A program made the translations under genes and the position numbers. From positions 1,364,001 through 1,428,000 of the forward strand of contig OX621169.1 in NCBI GenBank assembly GCA_951640195.1: a stretch of DNA of 64,000 bases, given 5' to 3'. Each line of letters opens with the position of its first letter. The stretch's first letter is position 1. Origin of the DNA: Porpolomopsis calyptriformis (taxonomy: Eukaryota > Basidiomycota > Agaricomycetes > Agaricales > Hygrophoraceae). This document shows, piece by piece, positions 24,388-35,615 of this stretch. Below the pieces are notes generated by a model that saw nothing but the letters and a program-made list of their open reading frames with translations, had not been told where the DNA came from and searched no databases.

Positions 24388-25777
24388 ATGGCACCCATCC
24401 GAGTCCGTCATCCCAATGGCGTCTCCACCATCCAAGTATCATTGGATGAGGACACTTTCACAGTTCAAGACCTTCAGCAAGAAATATATGCGGCAACCAA
24501 GATACTCCCATCGCTCCAGGATCGTGCGTTTCATCCCCAGTCGTGATTCGTGGAGTGCCTCACTTCTTGCATAGTGAAGTCAGGTTACCCGCCTCTGTCT
24601 TTGACAATTGTTCCAGAGCTACCTCTTTCAAGTCTTGGGCTGAAGGCGGGAGAACAAATCATCGTCAATCGAAAGGCAGGAAACGAGCCACTCAAATCGC
24701 CTGTGACTTCAATCGAGCGACCACCCTCATCTATCCCCAAGCTTCAAGGTAGCAACGTTACTGGGGCTATTTTACCTGTGACCGCGGCTTCCAGTGTTTC
24801 TCGTTCCAACACCTCATCCTCATCCTCTCGGCATGGTGTGGAAACAGATGGCGGAGTCCTCGTCCATAGAGTAAGCCAGGATACATGGCCCACGTTTATC
24901 GCGTTTATCAGTCAACAGGTCGTTCCTGATGATAATTCTTGTCTCTTCTCATCCGTCGCCCTGATATTCGAACAGGACATCGCAGAAGCGCCGCGGATGA
25001 GGCAAAGTACGTCCTAATTTCCCCACATGCACACTTTTTTAATGATTATTTTAGTTGTGGCAGACGGGATAAAAAGTGATCCGACAACCTATAACGAAGC
25101 AATTCTCGGGTAACCGTCTCGTTGCGTACCAGGTCTATTGACTTTGGAACTTACAGTTGTAAAAAGGCGTCCAACAGAAGAATACACATCCACAATTCTC
25201 AAGCCATCCACCTGGGGTGGTGCCATCGAGCTTGCCATCCTTTCCACGCACTACAATGTAGAGATCGCGAGCATCGACGTTGAGACCGGACGCATCGATC
25301 ACTTTCCGCCGAGAGGCAACAGCAAAGGAGAGAGGATGAGATGCGTGTTAATATATTCAGGCATTCATTATGACGCGGCTACATTGGCGCCGATCCTGGA
25401 TGCTCCAGCGGAGTGGCATCAAACGCTGTTTCCTATCGTGCGTGTGTTCTTTGACACGTCTTCGTTCTGGAAGATCCTTGTGTTGACTGGACTAAGATCT
25501 CTTGAGTAGCGCTCGAAAGATGATTCAAAGGATCCTATTCTAGCAGCCGCCGAGAAATTGGCAGCCATCTTGCGAGAGAAGAAGGCATATACGAATACTG
25601 CGACATTTGATCTCAAGTGTGAAGTATGTATAAAATTGCGATTCCCTCTCATCGACGAACCACCATACAGATCGCTAATATATCACTTAATAGGAATGTG
25701 GCCAGGGCTTGAAGGGGGAAAAAGGCGCACGCGCCCATGCTCAACAGACGGGGCACATACGGTTTGGCGAATACTGA
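24388..25777 (+). CDS. OTU1: Ubiquitin thioesterase OTU1 (YOD1 type)
   Basis: Deubiquitinase that works with Cdc48/p97 in ER-associated degradation. The N-terminal UBX-like region reads MAPIRVRHPNG to IIVNRKAG. The OTU domain has the catalytic Cys in VVPDDNSCLFSSV and His in VLIYSGIHYDA, with WGGAIELAILSTHYNVEI between them. The C-terminal C2H2-type finger is completed after a last intron: CECGQGLKGEKGARAHAQQTGH, ending FGEY. The splice joining HRV to VPDDNSC at about 24871-24918 is inferred from the motif. All catalytic residues expected for the family are present. Confidence 0.92.
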
Positions 25778-25979
25778 GTTCGAGGTGCTTTCGTGTGTGC
25801 GTGGAAGGAAGAATATGCCATGTACTTGTGGCCATAAGCTAGTTGGTCCCACCCCAAGCATGCTTGTATTTGTAGTATTTCTTGTTACCCCTGATACACC
25901 GCAACATATATACCTACAATACTTATGTGAACAAAGTGAATATTCACGCACGAGATAGAGCGCATTACATCGATAGATC

Positions 25980-27236
25980 TCATAGCCCACCATCGATCTC
26001 CATGACAATTGGGCAGTGGTCTGAGGCCCCATATATCTCGCTCCGAATCTCGCACATTTTCACGCGGTTCACAATCCTTTCACTCAGCACAACTGGAATG
26101 GAGTAAAAATTAAGGGATTAAAATGGTGAACAAAAAGCTACACATACACATATCCAATCTCCAACCAATGCCTTTCGTTCTGCAATTGAATCGAAACGAA
26201 AAATACGTAAAGTGCTTCTCCGTCGGATGAAGCCGTCTCCAGATATCGACGAATTTACCGGCGTCCGAGGACTGGGTAGGATCTAGTACGGATTTAAAAG
26301 CCGTTGTCTCCGCTTCAGTGTATCCTGAGGTTTTGTTCCAGTTTTTCTTGGCGTGCGTGAGATCTGTGGTTGTGAAATGAACTTAGGAACAGCAAGAGGA
26401 TACCCTAGTAAGAGGCACCAAATTCGGTCGGAGCGACATTCAAATCACCACCCCATATGACCGGCTTTTTCTTGTCCAGCTGGCGAATATAGCGTTCAAA
26501 ATGCAAATTCCATTCCATTTTTGCATCCAGTGTCTGATCACGAATAGACAAGTTAGCGAAAGACGCGTCAACTCCGGAAAGATATGTCACCTTGAGCCCA
26601 GTCCCCGCGTTGACGACGTAAGTGGCAATAATGTAACAGTTTTCGAACTCAAGCGTAATAATGCGGCCTTTGACAAAATTGGGATTAGGGTGGCCGGGAA
26701 GAGTCTTGTCGACCGACAGCGGTTTATGTTTAGAAAGTATAGCAGTCCCAGCTAAAATACAGCGGAATGACATGTTGTTTGGCTTCAACATGCGGTTCGG
26801 TACTGACAGTATGTTTTCTTGTCTGATATCGACCAATAGCGATGGGGAAACCGGGCGGACAACCCAGGATCAGAGGGGACGTCGTTTACCTGGACGATGA
26901 TGACAGCGTTTTCGAGTGGAAAGCAAGAGGACGTACCTTGGTCTCTGTGAGGATGAGGACATCTGGATCTTCAGCCTCTACGTAATATTTGAAGCCCTGA
27001 GCGTGTCATTCCTTTCAGAGAATCATGAGATGGGCGTATTTGCAAACCTTCCTTTGACTGGAAACAAGACCACAGATATTCCAAGCAGCCAGTCGCAATG
27101 TACCCGGTATCCGTGGCGGGAATGCTATGGTTATTGGCATGACAGTATTTGTAGGTTGGCCAGCGTCATGAGACGACAGCTTCGTCTTCTTCGTTGGCTG
27201 AGCTTCAGACGGCGATGGTTGTCGTTTCGGAGGCAT
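25980..27236 (-). CDS. AP endonuclease (ExoIII/APE1 family)
   Basis: Class II apurinic/apyrimidinic endonuclease for base-excision repair. The N-terminus is Lys/Arg/Pro-rich and nuclear-localisation-like (MPPKRQPSPSEAQPTKKTK). Catalytic motifs, split by short introns, are LAAWNICGL, the LTETK glutamate motif, GGDLNVAP and SDHCPI near the C-terminus, plus GRIITLEFENCYIIATYV. The core ends MEIDGGL without a GRF finger, so this is the short APE1-like class. Met at 27236 was chosen over 27254 because it starts the basic leader directly. It is divergent from the DUF7918-like gene, and downstream of it in the base-excision pathway's logic sits OGG1, about 5 kb away. Confidence 0.88.
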
Positions 27237-27457
27237 ACAGACAGGGTGGAACACGGTGTGACCACTTGAATGCCAGCCAAGTTGTCACGGTATCAACGAA
27301 GTCAACGAAATTCAAGTCCTGGATTCTGGAATCATCTGCGACGGTTCGTTTCTTTCTCAAGCCTGAAGAGAAGGAAAAAGGACGAAAATATGTATATTTC
27401 GTATAGAAAAGGAGAACACCAGGTATCGCTGGACGCGAATAATTACTCTAGCGGACA

Positions 27458-28660
27458 ATGCTCACTCACAGAGGATTTTCCGCTTGGATTGTTGCCGGAG
27501 AGCAAACACTTGAGGAACATCTGGTCGCTGTGGATGAAAAAGCAAATCGGGTATCGTGTTGGATCACAGGTGAAGAGGGCAAGGCGAGCTTTGTCACTTT
27601 CTTCACATCGTCACAACTTGACGCGACGTAGACCTTCGCGGTATACTGGAGAGACCATGGGGGCAATGTAGACACGTGTTCTTTCATCACCCTTGATGGA
27701 TTCGTGGTACCTGGCCGGTTCCTCTTCGGTTCTGGGGTCGCTTGGAGGCAAGGGATCAGGTCTGGACACACTACCGAACGGCCATTTATGTTCTCTAGGG
27801 TAAAAGAAATAGGTAATTATACCATCGCTTCATCTCGTCAATAAGACTCACGTGTGAGCATCAGAGAATAATAGTCTTGTCGAGGCATTTTCCAAAGACC
27901 ACGGGATGATCGTGCTACGCATCAAACGAATTGAAAGGACCATGAGCAGGGCCGCGAACGCAATTGAGACGATTCCAGGGCCCAATGTTGGAAATCGTAG
28001 ACCGGGCGACCTCTGTATAGGGTGCAGTACAATGACGGTGACTTCTTTACCATGATCACTAATGCTGGTGGCAAAGGTTTGGCGAAGAGACACCGACATA
28101 TACCCAATTCCCAAGTACCTGGGCTGTAAAAGCGTACAATAAGGATAGGCCAAATACCGGAAAGCCAAGCACCTATGTCTCGTTCGTTTTCCGATATAGG
28201 TCTCGGGGTGAGTCAATGCGATAAGTGTGCTTGATTCGACAACGCCCTCACTGCACCACAGAATTCCTCCGAGCCCAAGGGATTCTGAATTGTAATGAAG
28301 TTCCGGTGGTGTCCCGAGTCCGTCATAACTTCGCGAGTGCGCCGATAACACCCGTGGCGTCTACTCCTGTAACGCCCAGTCGTACCCCAAGCCCCCTGAA
28401 AAACAAAGAGAGCGTTGTATGTTGGTCCTTCCATAGACTGCACCTGAGAAACTGAAATATTGGTTAAGAGACCAGGAGGCGCGCGTGTCACGTCCAATGA
28501 GCTACAATGGCTCTACCCATGGATGCTTGCCCTACAACGGTCGTCCAGTGGAGGGGTGATTCAATTCGACCCTCCGAGATACGAAGAGATTAAAGAAGAG
28601 GATGAAGATGCACCATGCGGAGAAAAAGATGATATCTTCCATGACCCCTATGACCCATAA
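27458..28660 (+). CDS. DUF7918-like basidiomycete protein
   Basis: A family common in mushroom-forming fungi, of unknown function. Six exons (27458-27583, 27632-27812, 27865-28021, 28077-28207, 28262-28413, 28469-28660) sum to 939 nt, 312 aa. Conserved stretches are FSAWIVAGEQ, EEHLVAVDEKANRVSCWI, FAVYWRDHGGNVDTC, LDGFVVPGRFLFG, TTERPFMFS, FGEETPTYTQFPSTWAVKAY and TYVSFVFRYRSR. The first intron appears to use a GC donor. The C-terminus is Pro/Ser-rich and then acidic (KEEDEDAPCGEKDD); the last splice (28413/28469) is the least certain. I name the family from memory of its signature; no activity is known to me. Confidence 0.75.
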
Positions 28661-28904
28661 TCTGCAGAACAGTTGGGGTTAGACATATAGCTCTTTCGTA
28701 TACAAAAAACTGCTTTGATATGATCCCCTTGTCCCACAAGTAAGTCCGCGGTAGGAGTGCGACCCTTGGGTGAAGGAGACTGGGAATGAAGATGGTGTTG
28801 AACAGCAACGAATTTCTAAATCCGGCGAACAATGAAAGAATGACCTTTGTTTGGTGTTGTTTCAACTAGAGGACTTTGCCAACCAACAACAAATATCACG
28901 GAAC

Positions 28905-30225
28905 ATGACGCATCCTCTTGTTTTGCATATCTGGCCTGGTAGATGGAATTTGGCCTCAATTGACGCGTCGTGTCTTGCTGCCGTATTCTATCTTCAGTTA
29001 AACTGTCCGGAAAATTTTTCCGTTGTAGAATGCACGAATCCTGATTTCTCTCCAACTGGTGCGTGTGCTTAATTCGAACCGGTGCACCAGGTTTTACATC
29101 TCCTAGCAAAGGGCAACTTCCTTTCTTAACTCATGAACACCGCGTCATTTCACCCCTTCCGTTGATAATTAAATACGTCTCGTCATTGAACCCCACAACA
29201 AAACAAGATCGAGCCGCAACCCACTCGAATTCAGACGCTGGAGTTGCCGAAAGCGCCAAGAATGTAGCTTGGTGCGCTCACATAGAATCTAACCTGGGGA
29301 ACCTAGTAGTGAGCATCCAATTCCCGCTATCCCCCACCTTCTCGACGATTTTTAGGCACATGTATATTACGCCATAGATGACAATTGGTCCAAATTGACT
29401 CTTCCAACACTGGCCTCAATGCTCCCCATTCCACAACGGTATTATATACCAGAGCGACTGCGGGACGTCTTCAGACCACGTCTGGAAGACTCTGGCTTAT
29501 GGCCTGTATCCCGCCCCGCAGAAGTGGAAAAACCATTCAAGGATTTTAACCTGAAAGGCGTAAACAAGAAAGAGAACTATTCTCGTATATTCGAACGCGA
29601 AAAGGTAACGTCTTTGGGGGTCATCAAGGTATCATCGTAATATTCACAGCCTTCTCAGGTGCTGGAACAGGCTCGATCTTCCTTCGACAAATATACTAGA
29701 TTGCTTGCTACCGGTCATCCCCTTTCTGATCGCCGGTAGGTCTGCACCTCCCTGTCCCGACTTCCAGACTCAAAACGCGTGATTCATAGATTGACCACGT
29801 TTGATATACTCCTAGCTGCCCACCTACTCCTGCTTTTGGAGCCGCCTCTCCCGGACACGTCAATTCCATCTCTCCTGGCTGATTCGTACCCTACCCTTGT
29901 CTCAAACGCTCGTCTAATCCAGGAACAAGTATCCAGTTCGCCTCAGGCCCAAATTCTTCCAAATCAGGGCTATTCCTGGAAGTCTCTTATCCCATGGCCA
30001 CCATCCAGCAAGAGGAGTGTGAACTCTAAGACTAGGACTGACGAAGATATTCGATTTGAGAGGATGCGATGGGGTTGGGTAGCTCTAGCTGCTAGCGCCT
30101 TAGTTATATATATGACTATGGCAGTGAAGGTTGTTCTCAACACCGACTTGCTGAAGGAAGACAACGACTTCGAAGGGGAAGATATGGGTGTGGATGTGAA
30201 CGTGGAAGAAGGGGAAGACAAGTAG
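28905..30225 (+). CDS. Mitochondrial outer-membrane sorting subunit SAM37/metaxin-like
   Basis: Component of the SAM complex that inserts beta-barrel proteins into the mitochondrial outer membrane. The first exon (MTHPLVLHIWPGRWNLASID) gives a thioredoxin-like metaxin N-domain; after a 32-nt intron (29051-29082) the frame continues GFTSPSKGQLPFL. The middle reads AWCAHIESNLGNLV and, after splicing, DNWSKLTLPTLASMLPIPQRYYIPERLRD, typical of fungal SAM37. The C-terminus carries one hydrophobic helix (WGWVALAASALVIYMTMAV) as a tail anchor followed by an acidic tail. Several further introns lie between 29300 and 29790. Assignment is by resemblance to SAM37/metaxin. Confidence 0.8.
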
Positions 30226-30281
30226 GGCTTTTTGATGTGTGTTCAGAAGTTGCAATACATCCTTCATTGTATAATGTCTGC

Positions 30282-31916
30282 TTAAATGGGTACTGCATGT
30301 GCCTCATTTCTCAACATTTCACCTCTTTCTGAGTGTTGGATACCAATCGGTGTCTTCATACCATCACCAGCCAACTTCTCCAACTTCTTCTCCGCGGCAC
30401 CAGCTTCGACCTCCTCAACCAACGCATTCAATTCGTCTTCCAACTCCGTTTCATCGAAATCACTGCCGGCAGTAATTCCATCAATCTTAATTGCCTCATC
30501 GACATCCTGTGCATCGGCAGTTGCCTCTGCCATAGCTTCCATCGTCTCGTCGATCTTGTCACGTTGCAAAGACGGGTGAGCGAGTATTGTGCGAAGTGTT
30601 GCAGTGGACGACTCGTATAGTTTCATTATCTAGGTCAATAATGGGAAACGGAAATGTATAAAGTTGTTGGAATCGATGCGAACCTCTACATCTCCCGCAG
30701 CGGCCTCTACGCGTACCAAAGTAGCTTGCAGGACTTGCAAAGAGCCGAGCCTCTGCGTGATCAACTCTTCCAGCTGTTTTCTATATGCAAGATAGCCCAA
30801 GGCAACAGGTCTTCGTTTCTGGCGAAGCGCTGAGGACGCCTTCTCCGTAGACCTACGCCCAGATATCAGATGGAAGCATTTTATATGGAAAACAAGACTC
30901 AACTCGTTGATCTTGTCCTGTATCCCGTCAAGCTGTAGATGCATATTCTGGACTGCAGTCCGCAGCTCTAGAATCCCTACATCAACAGCATTGATTTTTC
31001 GAGCCTCGGCACTTGCGTCTGGGTTTACAAACTTGACCGCATTTCGCTGTAGTTTGCCAGTCAGTGAGAGGGAAGACTGAGAGATTGTAGCATACTGACA
31101 TATTTATCGATGACAAGCACTTTTCGGTCTCTCTCCATGAATCTTAGCAGAACCTTCAAATCCCACTCACACAACTCCTTATCGCCAAGCACATGAGCGA
31201 ATTCCTTCCCAAACCCTTCTATGTTATAGACAGCGTCCCCAGGTCCGCGAAATCTACTCCTTTGCCACGAAATGACGGCATCTGCCGCCTTCTCCACGAG
31301 CGTCCGCACGACGAGTTCCTCGGACCATGCCAGGGCGTCAGTGGCGCTCGTACTTCCGCCATCTTCACTGACGAGTCCGAGCTGCTGGAGTACCCACCAC
31401 AGAGGCTTTCCGACAACATATGTAGCAAGGCGCGCCGGCAGCCATTCAGAGTCATATACCGACTCTTTAGCGTTCAAGAATGTTGAAAGTGGGAAGAGGG
31501 CCTTGTTGTCCCGAAGCTCATTCTTGCTGATGCGATAGCCAGTCGGTTTCAAAGTGGTAAAGACTGGATGATAAACTGGGCAAACTCACGATGACGGCGA
31601 CTAGACCGAGTGGCTTTCCGACACCGTCAACTTTGACTTTATCGATCAATCCTCGATTAGCAGTCAAGATTAATTTGCTTCCATTCCCGTCAGCTGGATA
31701 TCCTTGCATCCCAGAAGAAACTATTTCCTCCAGCACTCGACGCCACCATTCTACGGTTGCGAGGTACGAGGTCGGATTTGAGTGTTTTTGTCTTGAGATA
31801 TCGGAATAGAGTGACTGCAAGCGAGACGCTGGTGTGGCTGCGTACGTTGGCAGAGCGAGAATAGATGGTTTCGAAACTGTGAGGGTTTCTGTTGGAACAT
31901 CGGTAGATGAGGACAT
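30282..31916 (-). CDS. ESCRT-III-type protein CHMP7
   Basis: Snf7-family protein with an extra N-terminal winged-helix-like region, as in CHMP7, which acts at the nuclear envelope and endosomes. The N-terminal part includes TVEWWRRVLEEIV and SKLILTANRGLIDK, then PLSTFLNAKESVYDS. The Snf7-like helical part reads KASSALRQKRRPVALGYLAYRKQLE (split by an intron) and QVLQATLVRVEAAAGDVE, then the acidic C-terminal MIM-bearing tail (DETELEDELNALVEEVE). It ends 57 bases from the SAM37 stop, tail to tail. Its ATG lies only 40 bases downstream of the OGG1 stop on the same strand, so its promoter must overlap the OGG1 3' end. Confidence 0.85.
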
Positions 31917-31956
31917 GGATACAAGCTAAGAGTTTCTTGATAAGGTAATAACAGTC

Positions 31957-33332
31957 TATGTGAATCGTCTCCGCCTTTTCACCCTGTCGGCTAAACTGGC
32001 GGTGTGACAATCATGACTGCCACCACGCGGTTCAGTCATCTCCAACTCAGACAAACGAGGGTAGATTCGACCGTTCGTTTGTCCTTTCGAAATGGATGCG
32101 GACTGCGTAAGAGGACCCATCCTTTTTTTTATGGAAAGATCAAGACCATAAGTCGAGAAGGACTTCAGATCAGCAGTAAATAAAACCTAGAGATATTCAA
32201 CCACAATTCTTTGTTGTTCATTCAGAACTTACAGAATGTGCCCAGCCTGCGTACTCCCCCCACGCGCTGACCAGTTTAGCATTGACAGTGTCATAAAGTT
32301 TCGCACTCATGCTCGTTTTGGCTCCAGAAGGTGCATGTAAACCATAATATTTAATCGCGATCTGGCAAACATGAGTGTCCACCGGGATTACTTCCATCTG
32401 CATCGGGGGGTCAGCAGATGGACGGGATAAGTAAAGTGAAGGTAACCTTGTCTAAGCTCATTAGCAAGACGCAATCCGCGACTTTACGGCCGACTCCAAC
32501 GAACTTGAGGAGTTCTTCTCTCGCCTTGACGGTGCTCATGTCTCTAAGTGTCTTGAGCCATTCCTCAGGAGGTTCGTTTGGACCAGGAGAATTGATAGAA
32601 GACCCATGTGTGTCTACAAGCATTTGAGCAGTCTTCTGTATGAACTCGGCACGATATCCAAAACCCAAGGAGCGAAGAGTCATTGCAACAGTTGGTGCAG
32701 CTAGGACTGATGGGGGAGGAAAAGGATGATACATTCGGTCTTCACATTCTTCAGTGGACGAAGGATCGGGCAAAGACAGCAGAGGGGGGGAATATTGCTT
32801 GCAAAGTGATTGCACCATCTTGGTTATGCGAGAGATGTTGTTGTTGGAAGAACAGATAAATCTGCGAATGTGATGGAGGTCCGATTTCGAATGGAATAGA
32901 CATGTGAAGTACGCACGATATGAGATTCTCCCAAGGATCTTGCCTCAGGATCCGTATACCGCTGAACCTTGACCTGAAGGTTTTAAAAACCGGATCAGAG
33001 GTACTCCATTGGTCGTAAAGATTGACCAGGTCAACGTCGAGTTGAAAGTAGTCCTTGATAAACGTCAGTGTCTCTGCCTCCCTAACCGATTCGACTGTGG
33101 GCGACAGTGCAGCCGTTGGGAACACCGAGCGATACAAAAGAGTGTCGGGAGTCTGGCGCAAGCATACCACTCGATCCCGCAAGCAAAGTCGATATTCATG
33201 CTGCCCTGTAGACAAGGGAAACGTAGACCACCGAAAGGATTGGCCGCATTGTAGCACGACAGCTAAAGACAGTTGGGAGATCGAGAGAGGGAGAGCGCGA
33301 AACCCTGCTGGGGCCACGACGGAAAGAGACAT
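31957..33332 (-). CDS. OGG1: 8-oxoguanine DNA glycosylase/AP lyase
   Basis: Bifunctional base-excision repair enzyme for 8-oxoG. The N-domain reads LSLAVVLQCGQSFRW, FQLDVDLVNLYDQWS, FSGIRILRQDPWENLISC. The HhH-GPD core has GVGRKVADCVLLMSLDK, where the Lys corresponds to the catalytic Lys of human OGG1, and after an intron VIPVDTHVCQIA with the catalytic Asp. After the usual WAHSVLFTADLKSF the protein continues for about 50 residues, ending in a basic KRRRRFT tail, longer than minimal OGG1. Met at 33332 was chosen; the in-frame Met at 33350 would overlap the NPR2 start codon on the other strand. Confidence 0.92.
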
Positions 33333-33343
33333 CACCCTTCGGA
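33333..33343. promoter_or_regulatory. 11-bp gap between OGG1 and NPR2 start codons
   Basis: The head-to-head ATGs are separated by only 11 bases. Core promoters and 5' UTRs of each gene must therefore overlap the other gene's coding exon, or one start lies further downstream. No promoter motif can be named. Confidence 0.4.
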
Positions 33344-35505
33344 ATGCCACCCACTGGCGACTCGTTCTTCCCTCGCATTCAGTCGGTTTTCTACGCTCTC
33401 TTCGACGTTGACAAGGGACCGAGGATCGTTTATCAGGTCCCAGAGGGTCTCATAGGAGTCACTTCAGCTGGACCACCAGGCAGCACTTCATTCCCCAGTA
33501 CACCCTTCCCATCCGACAGTGATCTTTCTTCAAATGGTTCACGGAGTGCTTCCTTAGTTTCGCCATCCCAGCGACCCAACTTTCGCAGTCTATCCTCTCC
33601 GCAAAAGACTTCCTTTGAGTCCAGCCGGGTGCTGTTCAATTTCGACGACATCTCGAAATATGTCATACCTCAGAGTGCTCTGTGTGGCAGACTCGTCATT
33701 TGCGCAACTGGAAAGTATCGAATCATCGGCTTTCCCGTCGAATTGAGGGGGGAATACCCGAGATACTATTTCAGATATAACTTGTGCTTCGTATTTGAAC
33801 GTTCCGCAGACTTGAGTTGTTATGAGCCCATCGTCCGCAAGGTCAGCCGTGTGCTCTCATGTTGCGAGGTTCGTCCCAAGTCCCTAGCGAAATGTTTCCG
33901 ATGGTGATCTGTTCGGATTCAGGAAGAATCTCGTTTCTTGTCGTCCCCGACCACTTCCCCGGAGGTGCATACTATTCTGGAGCAATTATACGAGGATCTG
34001 AACTCGTATTCCGAAACTGACATTCCTATCGACGAATTCAACTCCATCGATTTGAAGATCTTTCCTTTCTATCCCAATCCCCCAGCTGTTAAAGATTGGA
34101 TGGTCCCCCTAGCTTTAATCAATTTAACTAATAGGACAGAAGCGAACTGGGATCTGACATTGGTAAAGGTAGGCTAAACGTCGCTTCATTTTTTTACTTT
34201 CCTTCTTCAATCATTATCTGGCAGGTTTGCAAACATATCGACGGGGTAAATCATGTCAGTCGGATTGCCCATCTCGCGGACTGCGACTTGGATCTCACTC
34301 GCCAGGCTATCTCCCACCTCCTGTACGATCTTGATTCCGCAATCGTTTAATCATGCATCAACTGCATTGCAGATATTACCAAGTAATCATGATGATTGAC
34401 ATTTTTCAGTACTCGAATATCTATACTCTCCTTGGGAGTATTCAGTGGCTTGCAGATGAAGCCCATGTCAGGGAGGAATGCGGGATTTACGTCACAAAAC
34501 CAGGTGTGTGATTTTCTTCCGAATTTCCTTATCGTGCTTGAGAATTTTTCAGGGAACAAAATTCCTGATTGGCCAAAATTACTGCATTTATATTCTTGTC
34601 TGAAGATCGGGACGACAGTCTGGGAGTGGATACAAACTCACGAGGTCAATAAATTAGGATTGGATGTTCGACGGTTCACCAGTTTTGGCGTTATCAAAGT
34701 ACTCACCTTTTCTGATCCTAAAAGTCAAGTCTCTAACTCCGCTTGTCAGGGCTTTCTTCGCAGGGTGCACCGTTGGCCTGTACTTCTTTCGGAATATCAT
34801 CCAAAAATTCCAAACCAAGACAGCTTGCCTGGCAGAAAAAGGACCGAGAGTGTGGCTAGCTCCCTGTCACCTCCTGCACCACTTGAAATTTCCACCATTC
34901 AATCCGATTCTCGTCCACCTCGGGGTCGGTTCACGAGGCCTACACCCTTGTTAACTTCCGTAGATACCAAGTCAACAGGCACCCATGCTCCAAAGGACGT
35001 GTCGCTGTCTCCTCGAACCTCACGACGAATCAGTGGCCCTGAACCAGTTTTAGTCCCTCCTCGTAACGGAAGTATGCAACAAACTGTGACCGCACTGTCG
35101 GTCACTCGACCAGAGTGGATTGACCACGCTCGCGACGAATCACAAGAAAGACTTCCAGTCGGTTCTGAGACGCGAGGCCATCCTCTTGCCTCACCTAGCT
35201 CTTCTGCAACATTTGCATCCCTCAGTACATACAGCTTCCAGGCAGCATCAAAGGCTTCCAACACAACGATACCACGACCCAAACTTTCAAGATCACCTTC
35301 ATACCAAAATCTTGCTCAAGCAACACCCACTTTACCGCCTCATATTCTCTCAGATTTATTACCATTGCTTGATGGGGAACATCATACTGACGAGTTGGCG
35401 ACACGATTTGAGACTGGGTGGCCGTTACTCGAACAATGGCTGGTGGCGATCGGCGGAGGAAAAGGCGATGGCGATTTTGGGATGGTTTCAATTATTTATC
35501 AATAA
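33344..35505 (+). CDS. NPR2: Nitrogen permease regulator 2 (NPR2, GATOR1/SEACIT subunit)
   Basis: Subunit of the GATOR1/SEACIT complex that restrains TORC1 on amino-acid limitation. The N-terminal longin-type domain reads FFPRIQSVFYALFDVDKGP, RIVYQVPEG, VIPQSALCGRLVIC, IIGFPVELRG, YYFRYNLCFVFE. After introns: YEDLNSYSETDIPID, NSIDLKIFPFYPNPPAVKDW, VCKHIDGVNHVSRIAHLADCDL and SIQWLADEAHVREECG. A poorly conserved Ser/Pro-rich segment (about 34860-35330) sits between the middle domain and the C-terminal winged-helix-like end (DGEHHTDELATRFETGWPLLEQWL). It stops at 35505, 110 bases before the RCL1 stop, tail to tail. Confidence 0.9.
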
Positions 35506-35615
35506 TTATATTGTTGACTGAATTCATAGTCGTCAACCTCATAATGTCGAAAGTCAAACAGAGGGTGAATGCAATTCTCACGCGACGCATTTTTTGAGCG
35601 GTGTACTGTCGTTTG

